A DNA stretch of 64,000 bases. Source: Porticoccus sp. W117 (GTDB lineage Bacteria; Pseudomonadota; Gammaproteobacteria; Pseudomonadales; Porticoccaceae). Positions within the stretch are counted from its first letter, which is position 1, and every line of letters starts with the position of its first letter. Below the pieces are notes generated by a model that did no database searches, was not told the origin of the DNA, and saw only the letters and a list, made by a program, of their open reading frames with translations. The DNA lies in NCBI RefSeq assembly GCF_030341905.1, contig NZ_JATAAF010000001.1, positions 62,001 to 126,000 of the forward strand. The letters run 5' to 3'. Of this stretch, positions 44,539-52,879 are shown one piece after another. The position numbers and the translations under genes are program-made.

Positions 44539-45627
44539 ATGGATTCTTGGCATCACTTTCTACAGCAAAAAGGTCTGCAACCAAAAGGTTTACAACAGCA
44601 GGGCGCGCAATTTGATGGCGACCAGCTGATTGGCTTTGGCGAGCAGGCGGCTGACTATCCGGCATTGCTCAATACCACGTTGTTATTCCCTCTTCAGCAC
44701 TGGGCCACTTTGACCTTGCAAGATGGCGCCTTGGAAAACGGCAGCCACAAACTGCTGCAGGGGCAGCTTACCTGCGACCTGGATAAACTGGCGTCAGACT
44801 CCACTCTGTTCGGCGCTCACTGCACTCCTAAAGGGCGCGCGGTCGCTAACTTCCATTTAGTGCAAAACAACAGGGGCCATATCACTCTGATACTGCCTGT
44901 TGACCAACTGGAAAGCACTACCGCCAGCCTGAATAAATACGCACCATTTTTTCGGGCAACTCTGGAAGCAGGCTCCTGGAGCTTGCTGGGCTTGGCAGGT
45001 GAACAAACTCGCCCTTTGTGCGAAAACGTACTGGGGATAGCACCTGAATCACCTGGACAGGCCGTGCATTGCAAACAGGGAACAGCCATTTGTCTGGAAG
45101 ACAATCACTTGCTGTTACTGGTAGCCCCGGAACACCGCCAAAACATCTGGGAACAGTTATCCAACAGTGCCACACCCGCCGGTCCAGAATTATGGGAATT
45201 GCTGAATATTCGCGCAGGCATTGGCCACATCCGTGCTGCCACCAGCGAAGAATTTATCCCGCAAATGCTCAATATGCAGGCCAGCCACGGCAAGAATGGC
45301 GCCATCAGTTTCAAGAAAGGCTGTTACACCGGCCAGGAAGTGGTGGCGCGCATGCATTATCTGGGCAAGCTAAAACGACGCATGTACCGCTTGCAAACCC
45401 AACAGACAGACATCGCCATTGGCGACCACTGCTATCTGCCGGATCAAACCCAGAGCCAGGGCAATGTGGTTAACGTTGCCCGTAGTGATCAAGGCGTGAC
45501 AGAGTTGCTGGCGGTAATGACAGAAAAAGCTGCCGCCAGTGAACAGTTGGCGTTCGGCACCAGCGCCGACAACGCGCAACCAATGGCAGTGTCACAACTG
45601 CCACTGCCCTACGCTCTGGAGCCCTGA
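44539..45627 (+). CDS. ygfZ: tRNA-modifying / iron-sulfur assembly protein YgfZ
   Basis: The 362-residue folate-binding protein of the GcvT fold has the YgfZ signature KGCYTGQEVVARMHYLGKLKR near residue 260 with the essential cysteine. It supports folate-dependent maintenance of iron-sulfur enzymes such as MiaB. The ATG at 44539 is used; a TTG seven codons upstream is possible. It is divergent from sdhE. Confidence 0.93.
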   Translation: MDSWHHFLQQKGLQPKGLQQQGAQFDGDQLIGFGEQAADYPALLNTTLLFPLQHWATLTLQDGALENGSHKLLQGQLTCDLDKLASDSTLFGAHCTPKGRAVANFHLVQNNRGHITLILPVDQLESTTASLNKYAPFFRATLEAGSWSLLGLAGEQTRPLCENVLGIAPESPGQAVHCKQGTAICLEDNHLLLLVAPEHRQNIWEQLSNSATPAGPELWELLNIRAGIGHIRAATSEEFIPQMLNMQASHGKNGAISFKKGCYTGQEVVARMHYLGKLKRRMYRLQTQQTDIAIGDHCYLPDQTQSQGNVVNVARSDQGVTELLAVMTEKAAASEQLAFGTSADNAQPMAVSQLPLPYALEP

Positions 45628-45631
45628 GTCC

Positions 45632-46063
45632 ATGGCAGATCTGCTGCAATATCTGCAACAGCATCAGGAGCTGCTCACCTGGTTGGGAGTGGCCTCGCTG
45701 TTTACTTTTGTGGTGAGCCTGCTGTCCCTACCCTGGCTGGTATCGCGCATACCGGAAGATTACTTTCTGCCTAAAAAGCGCCAACCCAGCGACTGGAAAG
45801 AACAGCGCCCTTTGGTACGCAGCCTGTTATTAATTGGCAAAAATATTCTGGGGGCAATCCTGTTGATAGGCGGCTTTTTGATGCTGTTTCTGCCGGGCCA
45901 AGGGCTGCTCACCATCGCCATGGGCCTACTGCTGATGGATTACCCAGGCAAGTTCAAACTGGAGCGGCGCATCGCCACTATGCCAGCCATCTTTAATGGC
46001 CTGAACTGGCTGCGGGCCAAAGCCAAACACCCGCCGCTGCAATCACCAAGCAAGGAATTGTAG
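45632..46063 (+). CDS. Small inner-membrane protein, PGPGW-like
   Basis: The 143-residue protein has two hydrophobic regions: residues 15-37 (WLGVASLFTFVVSLLSLPWLV) and a longer hairpin at 65-100 (LGAILLIGGFLMLFLPGQGLLTIAMGLLLMD). The second corresponds to the PGPGW motif region of a family of unknown function, with LPGQG here. It starts four bases after ygfZ and is probably co-transcribed with it. Confidence 0.7.
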   Translation: MADLLQYLQQHQELLTWLGVASLFTFVVSLLSLPWLVSRIPEDYFLPKKRQPSDWKEQRPLVRSLLLIGKNILGAILLIGGFLMLFLPGQGLLTIAMGLLLMDYPGKFKLERRIATMPAIFNGLNWLRAKAKHPPLQSPSKEL

Positions 46064-46081
46064 GTCGGCCTTCAGGCCGAC
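46064..46081. terminator. Hairpin between convergent genes
   Basis: A perfect eight-pair stem gtcggcct/aggccgac with a two-base loop lies between the membrane protein gene and the end of ung. The T run is short on both strands, so terminator strength is uncertain. Confidence 0.55.
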
Positions 46082-46084
46082 AAT

Positions 46085-46759
46085 TTATCCCACCGACCAA
46101 TCGATAGCCTGTTCACCTCGTTCCTGCAAGTAGTCATTGGCTTTGGAGAAATGCTTACAACCAAAGAAGCCCCGATGCGCCGACAACGGCGATGGGTGCG
46201 GCGCCCTCAATACCAAGTGTTTGTTACCATCAATCAAGGCACCCTTGCGCTGAGCGTAGCTGCCCCACAGCATAAATACCAAACCTTCGCGCTGCTGATT
46301 GAGTTCGGTGATAGCGCGGTCGGTAAACTCCTCCCAGCCCTTGCCTTGATGAGCCCCCGCCCTGCCCTGTTCGACGGTCAGGGTTGCGTTTAACAACAAC
46401 ACCCCCTGGCGAGCCCAGTTCGTCAAGCAACCGTGCTGAGGAAAGGGAACACTAACATCCGCCTCAATTTCCTTATAGATATTTATCAGCGATGGTGGAA
46501 TTCGTACACCCGGCAATACGGAGAAACAAAGGCCATGAGCTTGTCCAGGCCCGTGATAAGGGTCTTGACCGAGGATCACCACTTTTACCTGATCAAAAGG
46601 CGTATTGTCAAAGGCAGCAAACCACTGGCTGCCTTTAGGGTAAATAATTTTTCCAGCGTCTTTTTCCGTTTTCAGAAACGCCTTTAAGGCTGCCATGTAA
46701 GGCTGTTGAAAATCCGCTTCCAACACCTGCAACCAGGATTCGTGCAACTGAATGGCCAT
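46085..46759 (-). CDS. ung: Uracil-DNA glycosylase (family 1)
   Basis: The 225-residue enzyme has the water-activating [18 protein letters not shown] motif, [16 protein letters not shown] and the DNA-intercalation loop [18 protein letters not shown]. It removes uracil from DNA. The ATG at 46757-46759 has GGGGAG eight bases upstream; the frame is open 25 codons further but without similarity. Confidence 0.96.
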   Translation of the reverse strand: MAIQLHESWLQVLEADFQQPYMAALKAFLKTEKDAGKIIYPKGSQWFAAFDNTPFDQVKVVILGQDPYHGPGQAHGLCFSVLPGVRIPPSLINIYKEIEADVSVPFPQHGCLTNWARQGVLLLNATLTVEQGRAGAHQGKGWEEFTDRAITELNQQREGLVFMLWGSYAQRKGALIDGNKHLVLRAPHPSPLSAHRGFFGCKHFSKANDYLQERGEQAIDWSVG

Positions 46760-46820
46760 CGCCATAACTCCCCGCTGTGTCATAAATTCAGGCAGTGAAT
46801 AGTAACCCAAGCGCCGTTGT

Positions 46821-46834
46821 TTGACGCACATCAA
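46821..46834. promoter_or_regulatory. Anr/Fnr-like box upstream of the cytochrome c gene
   Basis: TTGACGCACATCAA matches the TTGAT-N4-ATCAA consensus at nine of ten positions. It is centred about 60 bases before the cytochrome start, compatible with a class II activator position. It lies between divergent ung and cytochrome c genes. Confidence 0.5.
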
Positions 46835-46887
46835 AAAGCACCTTGGCTACTGCTGTTGAAATAGCGACAGAAAACTTGGAGTAGACG

Positions 46888-47199
46888 ATGAAAACACAAC
46901 TAATTGCCGCCACCCTTCTCGCCCTGCCCTTACTCGCAGGCAACGCCCTGGCCGGTGACGCCGCCGCAGGCAAAACCAAAGCCACTACCTGCATCGCCTG
47001 CCACGGCCCCCAAGGCATCAGCCCCAACGACCAATGGCCCAACCTGGCGGGGCAGAAAAAGGGTTATCTGGTTAAACAGATCAAAGCATTTCGCGACGGC
47101 GAACGGGAAGACCCGCTGATGAAACCTATGGTGCAGAACTTAACCGATGAGGATATTGAGAATCTGGCGGAGTATTTTTCCGGGTTGAAAGGCAGCTAG
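46888..47199 (+). CDS. Small periplasmic class I cytochrome c
   Basis: The 103-residue protein has a Sec signal peptide (LLALPLLAGNALA), one haem site TTCIACHG (CxxCH) and the axial methionine region DPLMKPMVQNL, ending in the ENLAEYFSGL helix. It matches the cytochrome c4/c553-like electron carriers. Its redox partner is unknown, since no oxidase or reductase is adjacent. GGAG precedes the ATG and an Anr-like box lies upstream. Confidence 0.9.
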   Translation: MKTQLIAATLLALPLLAGNALAGDAAAGKTKATTCIACHGPQGISPNDQWPNLAGQKKGYLVKQIKAFRDGEREDPLMKPMVQNLTDEDIENLAEYFSGLKGS

Positions 47200-48038
47200 T
47201 CTGCTGAACCAATCTTCGACAAATACCAGCCGATGCCGAAGGTGAGAGTCACGGAAGATGTGCTTTCGACCAGTGGACTGTCTTCGAACGTGGCGCCACC
47301 CAGATAGTCAAAGCGCAACGACCCTCCCATCCAAAGGCGATCCACTCGCTGTCTCAAACCGACTCTGAAAACTGAACCGCTGTAGCCTGAGCTGGCATTA
47401 AAACGTTGGCGGTCAGCAGTTTCAAAGGCCGGAGCCACCTCGTAGAAATAATCGTGGTAACGCTCGCTGCCATACAGCAAACCCGCTTGCGCTACCACAT
47501 CCCAATTGCCGATATAACCCTTCTGACGAAAAGCGATGTGAGGGTTTGCCACCCAGCCGATGTAATCGATTTCACTAAAATCGCTAGCCACCACTGTGCG
47601 TACAGGCAGGTGCAATGCCCAGCCCTCACGCACCGTATCACCGCTGAGGTTGACCACCAGATCGGGCCCCAACTCAAACGTAGGTAGTAACTCTGGCATA
47701 CCGCGGCGCAAAGTATCATCGTCATCATCCTGAGCCAATGACAACTCGGCACTGACATTCAGTTCAAAGCGGTTATCCGCAAAAAATTCCCCACGAATAC
47801 CTTCGTCATCCGCTTTAAGAAAATCACCGTTGTAGTTAACCAGCGGAAAGGGTGCCAGACGCAATTGATACTCATCGGAGCCACGATAAGCGGGCAATGC
47901 CTGCCCACCTATACCAATGCCCAACTCCCATTCTGGTTTGGCGTTTTTTGCATCTTCGGCAACAACTAAAAATGGCGCAGCGGTCAACAAACCGCAGAAC
48001 AGCCACTTTATACGTTCAGGGAAACCAGAGTGAGTCAT
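47196..48038 (-). CDS. MipA/OmpV family outer-membrane protein
   Basis: The 280-residue product has a signal peptide, begins the mature part with WELGIGIGGQALPAYRGSDEY (the family's N-terminal block) and ends in alternating beta strands with a C-terminal region LTFGIGWYLSKIG. MipA/OmpV proteins are beta-barrels linked to peptidoglycan machinery or osmotic and antibiotic response. Its end overlaps the cytochrome stop by four bases on the other strand. Confidence 0.88.
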   Translation of the reverse strand: MTHSGFPERIKWLFCGLLTAAPFLVVAEDAKNAKPEWELGIGIGGQALPAYRGSDEYQLRLAPFPLVNYNGDFLKADDEGIRGEFFADNRFELNVSAELSLAQDDDDDTLRRGMPELLPTFELGPDLVVNLSGDTVREGWALHLPVRTVVASDFSEIDYIGWVANPHIAFRQKGYIGNWDVVAQAGLLYGSERYHDYFYEVAPAFETADRQRFNASSGYSGSVFRVGLRQRVDRLWMGGSLRFDYLGGATFEDSPLVESTSSVTLTFGIGWYLSKIGSAD

Positions 48039-48058
48039 ATCAATTCCTATCGATTTGC

Positions 48059-48631
48059 CTATTTGTTGTAAGACGCGTACCTGGAAAAGTCTTTGGCGAT
48101 ATCTTCCAACATCCGGTTGTCCGTAGCACCGATGGACCAGGCGCCACTATTGGCTCGACCGATACGTTGATATTCTGGCCAGGCAACCGATTCGCCGGTA
48201 GCCACATCAACAAATTGCGCTTCCATAACCACCACGGAGCTTCCCGCCATTGCACCAACAAAAAAGCGGGCGCCGCCGCCAATAAACTTGATTTGGCGAA
48301 TATGTGGCTTAATGATCAGAGCGTGATCTTTGTTAGCCTCCATCTTTTCCGCACCCTCATGGGATATTTTTTCCAGTTTGGGAAACACCTGGCGCATGTT
48401 GCGGAATAAAACTTCACCGATTCTTTTAGCGGCTTTTTCATTGGCTGACTGCCCGGCGTATTCTTCCGCCATGGAAATATCAGCGAGGTAAACGTTGTCG
48501 TATGAGCCCAGCGGCACGGTGGATCGTTCCGGTATAGCCAAGGCCGGCTGCTCTATTTTTGTCGCGCAGCCCGACAACAGAACGAAAGAACAAATGGCCA
48601 GAAGCGCACGGTAATAAGTAGATATCTTCAT
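48059..48631 (-). CDS. DUF3313-type lipoprotein
   Basis: The 190-residue product has a lipoprotein signal (LLAICSFVLLSGC) and a compact alpha/beta domain (PLGSYDNVYLADISMAEEYA; VVMEAQFVDVATGESVAW) resembling the DUF3313 family of outer-membrane lipoproteins. Its function is unknown. It is 20 bases upstream of the MipA/OmpV gene, so the two probably share a transcript. Confidence 0.7.
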   Translation of the reverse strand: MKISTYYRALLAICSFVLLSGCATKIEQPALAIPERSTVPLGSYDNVYLADISMAEEYAGQSANEKAAKRIGEVLFRNMRQVFPKLEKISHEGAEKMEANKDHALIIKPHIRQIKFIGGGARFFVGAMAGSSVVVMEAQFVDVATGESVAWPEYQRIGRANSGAWSIGATDNRMLEDIAKDFSRYASYNK

Positions 48632-48687
48632 AGTCTATTTCCTTATAAATTGCGTTAAATATTCTTATTGCGTCATTCTCAACTGGT

Positions 48688-49398
48688 TTACTCTGGGCGC
48701 ATGGCAACCAAATTGATCAACGTTTCTTCCCGATCTTCCGGAACCTTAAAACCGAATTTTTCAAACAGCCCCAAATCTTCCCGGCTCCACCACAGGTACG
48801 GCCGGGAAATTTGTTCCTCTGGCACTTCAAACCCGGCACCGCGAATCAACGCCACATATTCGTCATCGGTTTTCTGAACATCCATTGGGTGGCGAAATAG
48901 CAGGCGAATCATCAACGAATGGATATAGCGTTTGCAGGATTCTGCAAACAGCATGACGCCGCCCGGTTTTAAAACGCGGTAGAACTCTTGAATGGCACGC
49001 TCGTGATCCACCAGATGATGAAATGTCTGATGGCAAAACAGCATATCTACGGATTGATCGGGCAACGGCAATGCTGCCGCATCGCACAAATGAGTCTCTA
49101 CCTGGCTGCGACAGTGGCCGATATTGGCTTTTGCCCGACCTTCCGCTTTCGGGTCCACATCCACACCGATCAGCCTGTTCGGCGAATATCTTTCATCGAG
49201 GAGTTTCAGGGAGTGCCCGTGGCCATAACCAATATCAAGAATCACCGAAAACTCTCGCTCTTTTAAAGGATAGAGCGATTCCAGATTATTGAGTGCTCGG
49301 GTTAACACATGGACGATCCAGGTATCCGTACCTAGAAACCACACACCAAAGCGGGATTCCTTTACCCATGAGCCACCATTGTTAGTCGGCTGGCTCAT
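48688..49398 (-). CDS. Class I SAM-dependent methyltransferase
   Basis: The 236-residue enzyme has the SAM motif I VILDIGYGHGHSLKLLD, an acidic loop (LIGVDVDPKA) and DMLFCHQTFHHLVDHERAIQEFYRVLKPGGVMLF. Its target is not evident. Aryl-polyene clusters often carry a methyltransferase that O-methylates the aryl head, so its place next to that cluster is suggestive, although two genes and a terminator separate it from the main operon. Confidence 0.85.
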   Translation of the reverse strand: MSQPTNNGGSWVKESRFGVWFLGTDTWIVHVLTRALNNLESLYPLKEREFSVILDIGYGHGHSLKLLDERYSPNRLIGVDVDPKAEGRAKANIGHCRSQVETHLCDAAALPLPDQSVDMLFCHQTFHHLVDHERAIQEFYRVLKPGGVMLFAESCKRYIHSLMIRLLFRHPMDVQKTDDEYVALIRGAGFEVPEEQISRPYLWWSREDLGLFEKFGFKVPEDREETLINLVAMRPE

Positions 49399-49436
49399 AA
49401 AACAGCCCTCAACACTCTACGCACAGTCATTCATTA

Positions 49437-50399
49437 TCACCCCAGGAATAGGTCAATAATCAGAGTATTCCAACGGGCCTCTTTAGAGCTTTCTCCAGCC
49501 CATCGCTCACGCTGCTCCTGCAAAAACTCCTTACTTTTTTGGGAACCAATATCGCCAATGGCCTTCAGAGCCATACCCCGATCTTGCCAACTGTCTGCGC
49601 CGTTATAGATTGGTTTTAAAAATTCGATTTGCTCATCGTTTCCCAAAATACCTATAGCCGATATAGCCGCCAGACGAATATATTCCCTCTTAGACGTTGC
49701 AAATTCCAACAGATGAGGCAATGCCTCTTTGTTATTCGAAAAACCCAGCTCGTACACATCAAGATAGGACAGTTTATCTTTACCGCTGTTTTCCCGAATG
49801 GTATTGGCAATAGCGTTCACTTCAGTGGTAGGCAGCGAATAGCTAAACAATTGCTTATTGATTTTTGCTGCAATTTCTTTGACCAGTAATTCCAGGGGCT
49901 GGTTATAACAGGGCTCGTTAATTTCTGTCATCGTCCATACTGGCAATTTGCCTCGTTTGACGAATGCCGCCAAGCGCGTGGAACCTCCTGTATCATCCAA
50001 CAAATCTACTTTGGCAGAAGACAGAGTTACCCAAGGCGAAAAACCGTTGGAACGATGATTCAGGATATTTAAATCTTTCAGCTCAACAACAACTCCGCTA
50101 TCACCCGAAAAGTCTATAGGAAGGTTCCTAGCCAGAAGTTCCTTTTGTAGAGATTCGGTAAATAAAGAACCGGCTTCAAGTGCTTTACCATCCAACTTCA
50201 GGTGGACTGTCACCACACCTGAAGAAGCGTTATGACCGGTAGGCAGTGCGCTGCGCAATGCCATTTGCCGCTGAACAAGCTCCCCTGATTGCTCGTAGCC
50301 GCGAGAGGACGTCGCCGGGGCATCCAACGGCACCGTTAACGAACAGGCCTGACAGAGCAGTACAATTCCAGAACACAATAGAAGGCTGACTTTTTTCAT
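49437..50399 (-). CDS. HEAT-repeat lipoprotein of unknown function
   Basis: The 320-residue protein has a lipoprotein signal (SLLLCSGIVLLCQAC) and an N-terminal beta domain with a GNA1162-like or assembly-lipoprotein look (VVVELKDLNILNHRSNGF). Its C-terminal HEAT-like helices (LPHLLEFATSKREYIRLAAISAIGIL and DRGMALKAIGDIGS) suggest protein binding. I cannot name the family. The ATG at 50397-50399 is preferred because GGAGA lies five bases upstream. Confidence 0.65.
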   Translation of the reverse strand: MKKVSLLLCSGIVLLCQACSLTVPLDAPATSSRGYEQSGELVQRQMALRSALPTGHNASSGVVTVHLKLDGKALEAGSLFTESLQKELLARNLPIDFSGDSGVVVELKDLNILNHRSNGFSPWVTLSSAKVDLLDDTGGSTRLAAFVKRGKLPVWTMTEINEPCYNQPLELLVKEIAAKINKQLFSYSLPTTEVNAIANTIRENSGKDKLSYLDVYELGFSNNKEALPHLLEFATSKREYIRLAAISAIGILGNDEQIEFLKPIYNGADSWQDRGMALKAIGDIGSQKSKEFLQEQRERWAGESSKEARWNTLIIDLFLG

Positions 50400-50418
50400 T
50401 ATTTTCTCCATAAAAATA

Positions 50419-50441
50419 CTGTGAGTGTTAAAAACTCACAG
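50419..50441 (-). terminator. Intrinsic terminator at the end of the aryl-polyene operon
   Basis: An eight-pair stem ctgtgagt/actcacag with an A-rich loop, followed on the minus strand by TATTTTTAT, lies 18 bases past the last ketosynthase gene. Confidence 0.7.
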
Positions 50442-50458
50442 AATGCTGTTCATAAAAA

Positions 50459-51685
50459 CTAAGAATTTTTCTTAAAGATCAATGATGTATTAATACCGCC
50501 AAAGGCAAAGTTATTGCTCATAACATATTCGCAATCCAGGTTGCGCTCTTCCCCGACAATGTAATCCAGATCCCCACACTCCGGGTCGCGATCGGTGAGA
50601 TTCAAAGTGGCGTGAAACCACCCCTCATTCATCATATGAATAGCTGTCCAGGCCTCCAGTACTCCGCAAGCGCCAAGGGTGTGGCCGGTAAAACTTTTCA
50701 AGGCACTGATGGGCGTAGAGCTGCCAAATACTTTTTCCGTCGCCTGGGTTTCCGCTACGTCTCCGCGATCTGTTGCGGTGCCATGAGCGCTGATATAGCC
50801 AATGCTAGCCGGGGAGAGCTGTGCATCCTGCAGGGCAAGCTCCATGGCCACTTTCATGGTGTCCTGTGATGGCTGGGTAATGTGGGCACCATCGGAGTTA
50901 CTGCCAAAGCCGACGATCTCAGCATAAATTTTTGCACCCCTGGCGCGGGCGTGTTCCAGTTCTTCCAGAATCAGAGTGCCAGCACCCTCGCCGATCACCA
51001 ATCCGTCGCGGTTACGATCAAAAGGCGAAGGGGTTGATTGCGGGGAATCATTGCGGGTACTGGTGGCAAACAGAGTGTCAAAAACAGCGGCCTCGGTAGC
51101 GCACAATTCTTCGCCACCACCGGCAACCATCAATTTCTGGCGGCCGTACTTGATTGCTTCATAGGCATAACCAATACCCTGGCTGCCAGATGTGCAAGCG
51201 CTGGAGGTGGTTATAACGCGCCCTTTTAAACCAAAAAACACACCGATATTGACCGCCGCTGTATGGCTCATCATGCGGATATACGACGAGGCATTAAGGC
51301 CGTCAGTGGAATGGTGAAGCAGCATTTTGCCGAAGTCAGCAATAGCATCGGTACTGCCGGTGGAAGAACCGTAGGAAACCCCCATGCGGCCATCCTGTAT
51401 GACCGGGTCGCCAAGCAATCCCGCATCTTCCAGGGCCAGCTCCGTAGCACGGGTAGCCATTATGGCAACCCGGCCCATGCCCCTGGTTGCCTTGCGGCTG
51501 TAGTGAGCGGGTTTTTGAAAATCGGACACCGGGCCACCCAGGCGGGTATTCAAGCCCTCGTACTTGTCCCAGTCTTCAATGTAGCGAATACCACTTTGTC
51601 CGGCACGAAGATTGTCGGATACCCTCGACCAATCCTGCCCAATAGGAGACAGCCCTGCCATTCCGGTAACGACCACTCTTTTCAT
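50459..51685 (-). CDS. Beta-ketoacyl-ACP synthase II-type (aryl-polyene ketosynthase)
   Basis: The 408-residue ketosynthase keeps the full catalytic triad: cysteine 164 in SSACTSGSQG, histidine 301 in ISAHGTATDRGD and histidine 335 in FTGHTLGACG. The C-terminus has NNFAFGGINTS. It condenses malonyl-ACP units. The position after the ketoreductase, at the operon end, matches the ketosynthase of aryl-polyene clusters. The ATG shares one base with the ketoreductase stop (TAATG). Confidence 0.92.
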   Translation of the reverse strand: MKRVVVTGMAGLSPIGQDWSRVSDNLRAGQSGIRYIEDWDKYEGLNTRLGGPVSDFQKPAHYSRKATRGMGRVAIMATRATELALEDAGLLGDPVIQDGRMGVSYGSSTGSTDAIADFGKMLLHHSTDGLNASSYIRMMSHTAAVNIGVFFGLKGRVITTSSACTSGSQGIGYAYEAIKYGRQKLMVAGGGEELCATEAAVFDTLFATSTRNDSPQSTPSPFDRNRDGLVIGEGAGTLILEELEHARARGAKIYAEIVGFGSNSDGAHITQPSQDTMKVAMELALQDAQLSPASIGYISAHGTATDRGDVAETQATEKVFGSSTPISALKSFTGHTLGACGVLEAWTAIHMMNEGWFHATLNLTDRDPECGDLDYIVGEERNLDCEYVMSNNFAFGGINTSLIFKKNS

Positions 51686-52410
51686 TAACACATACCACCA
51701 TTAATCGAGATCACCTGCCGCGTGATATACGCTGCGCCTTCTGACATCAAAAAGCTGACTGCTGAAGCCACCTCTTCCGGCTTGCCCAAACGACGGCAAG
51801 GGATTATCTTGCTGATTTCATCCACCGGCAGTTCACCAAGCATTTCCGTTTCAATCAGTCCCGGCGCCACACAATTGACCGTAATATTGCGTTTCGCCAA
51901 CTCCAACGCCAGCGCTTTGGTGGCACCGATAATGCCCGCTTTTGCCGCGCTGTAGTTAACCTGGCCGCGATTGCCCATCACTCCGGAAACAGACGACATG
52001 GTCACAACCCTGCCGGGTTCCCGGCGTCGAATCATCGGCATAACCAGAGGATTAAGAACGTTGTAGAAACTGTCCAGATTGGTGTGCAGCACCTGATCCC
52101 ACTCATCGCCAGTCAAACTGGGGAAGGCATTGTCGCGAGCAATACCAGCGTTGCATACCACACCGTAATAGGCGCCGTGCTGCTCAACATCCGCCAGCAA
52201 AGCCGCTTCTGTTGCCGCGCGGTCAGACACATCGAAACGCAGTATCCGGGCCTCGCGCCCCATGGCAGCAATGGCTGCTCGAACGTCTTCGGCCGCATCC
52301 GCAGAGTTGCGATGGTGGATAACCAGGTCGTAACCATCAGAGGCCAATTTGAGCGCTACAGCGCGACCAATACCTCTGCTGGAGCCAGTGACCAAAACTG
52401 TTTTTGTCAT
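51685..52410 (-). CDS. 3-oxoacyl-ACP reductase (FabG-like, aryl-polyene ketoreductase)
   Basis: This 241-residue short-chain dehydrogenase has the NADPH motif TGSSRGIGRAVA, NAG in CNAGIARDN, the catalytic serine in MSSVSGVMG and YxxxK in YSAAKAG. It reduces the beta-keto intermediate during polyene growth. The ATG at 52410 is used; a longer frame overlaps the dehydratase gene. It lies 22 bases after that gene. Confidence 0.93.
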   Translation of the reverse strand: MTKTVLVTGSSRGIGRAVALKLASDGYDLVIHHRNSADAAEDVRAAIAAMGREARILRFDVSDRAATEAALLADVEQHGAYYGVVCNAGIARDNAFPSLTGDEWDQVLHTNLDSFYNVLNPLVMPMIRRREPGRVVTMSSVSGVMGNRGQVNYSAAKAGIIGATKALALELAKRNITVNCVAPGLIETEMLGELPVDEISKIIPCRRLGKPEEVASAVSFLMSEGAAYITRQVISINGGMC

Positions 52411-52432
52411 ACATTGTCCATTCGATTCAAGA

Positions 52433-52879
52433 TTACTGCTGTTCCAGAAACTGCTCGACGTCTTCAGGCTGAAACACATTGAGGTTCGCGGTCAGCGAGT
52501 AGCCATCGCCATTGATTTCGCACTCAAATACACTCAAGCCATTCTCACCGCAAAGCACCTCATCCACGTTGACGGTCAGTTGCTCGCCGCAGCGAAAATG
52601 ATCCCGCGGGCTCTGGTAGCGACGGGTACCCACCAAAAAACCCAGCTTGACTGGCTCTCCGGCCTTTTTGGCTCTGATACCGGCAAAAGCCGCAATAGTT
52701 TGGGCCATATATTCGATACCCAACCAGGCGGGAACACGGCCATCAACATCAAACAATCCGTCTTCGCGAACACTGAGGGCTACGGTGACACCTTTGTCGC
52801 GAGATTCCAGTACCTCGTCCAGCAAAATCATATCGCCACCGTGGGGCACCAGTTCATCCACAGGCCAAAATTCACTCAT
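52433..52879 (-). CDS. Hotdog-fold 3-hydroxyacyl-ACP dehydratase (ApeP-like)
   Basis: The 148-residue single hotdog domain has the catalytic-region histidine in LVPHGGDMILLDEV and the acidic residue in LGIEYMAQTIAAF, typical of the dehydratases in aryl-polyene and flexirubin clusters. It would remove water to extend the conjugated chain. Its ATG overlaps the ketosynthase stop upstream by eight bases. Confidence 0.85.
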   Translation of the reverse strand: MSEFWPVDELVPHGGDMILLDEVLESRDKGVTVALSVREDGLFDVDGRVPAWLGIEYMAQTIAAFAGIRAKKAGEPVKLGFLVGTRRYQSPRDHFRCGEQLTVNVDEVLCGENGLSVFECEINGDGYSLTANLNVFQPEDVEQFLEQQ

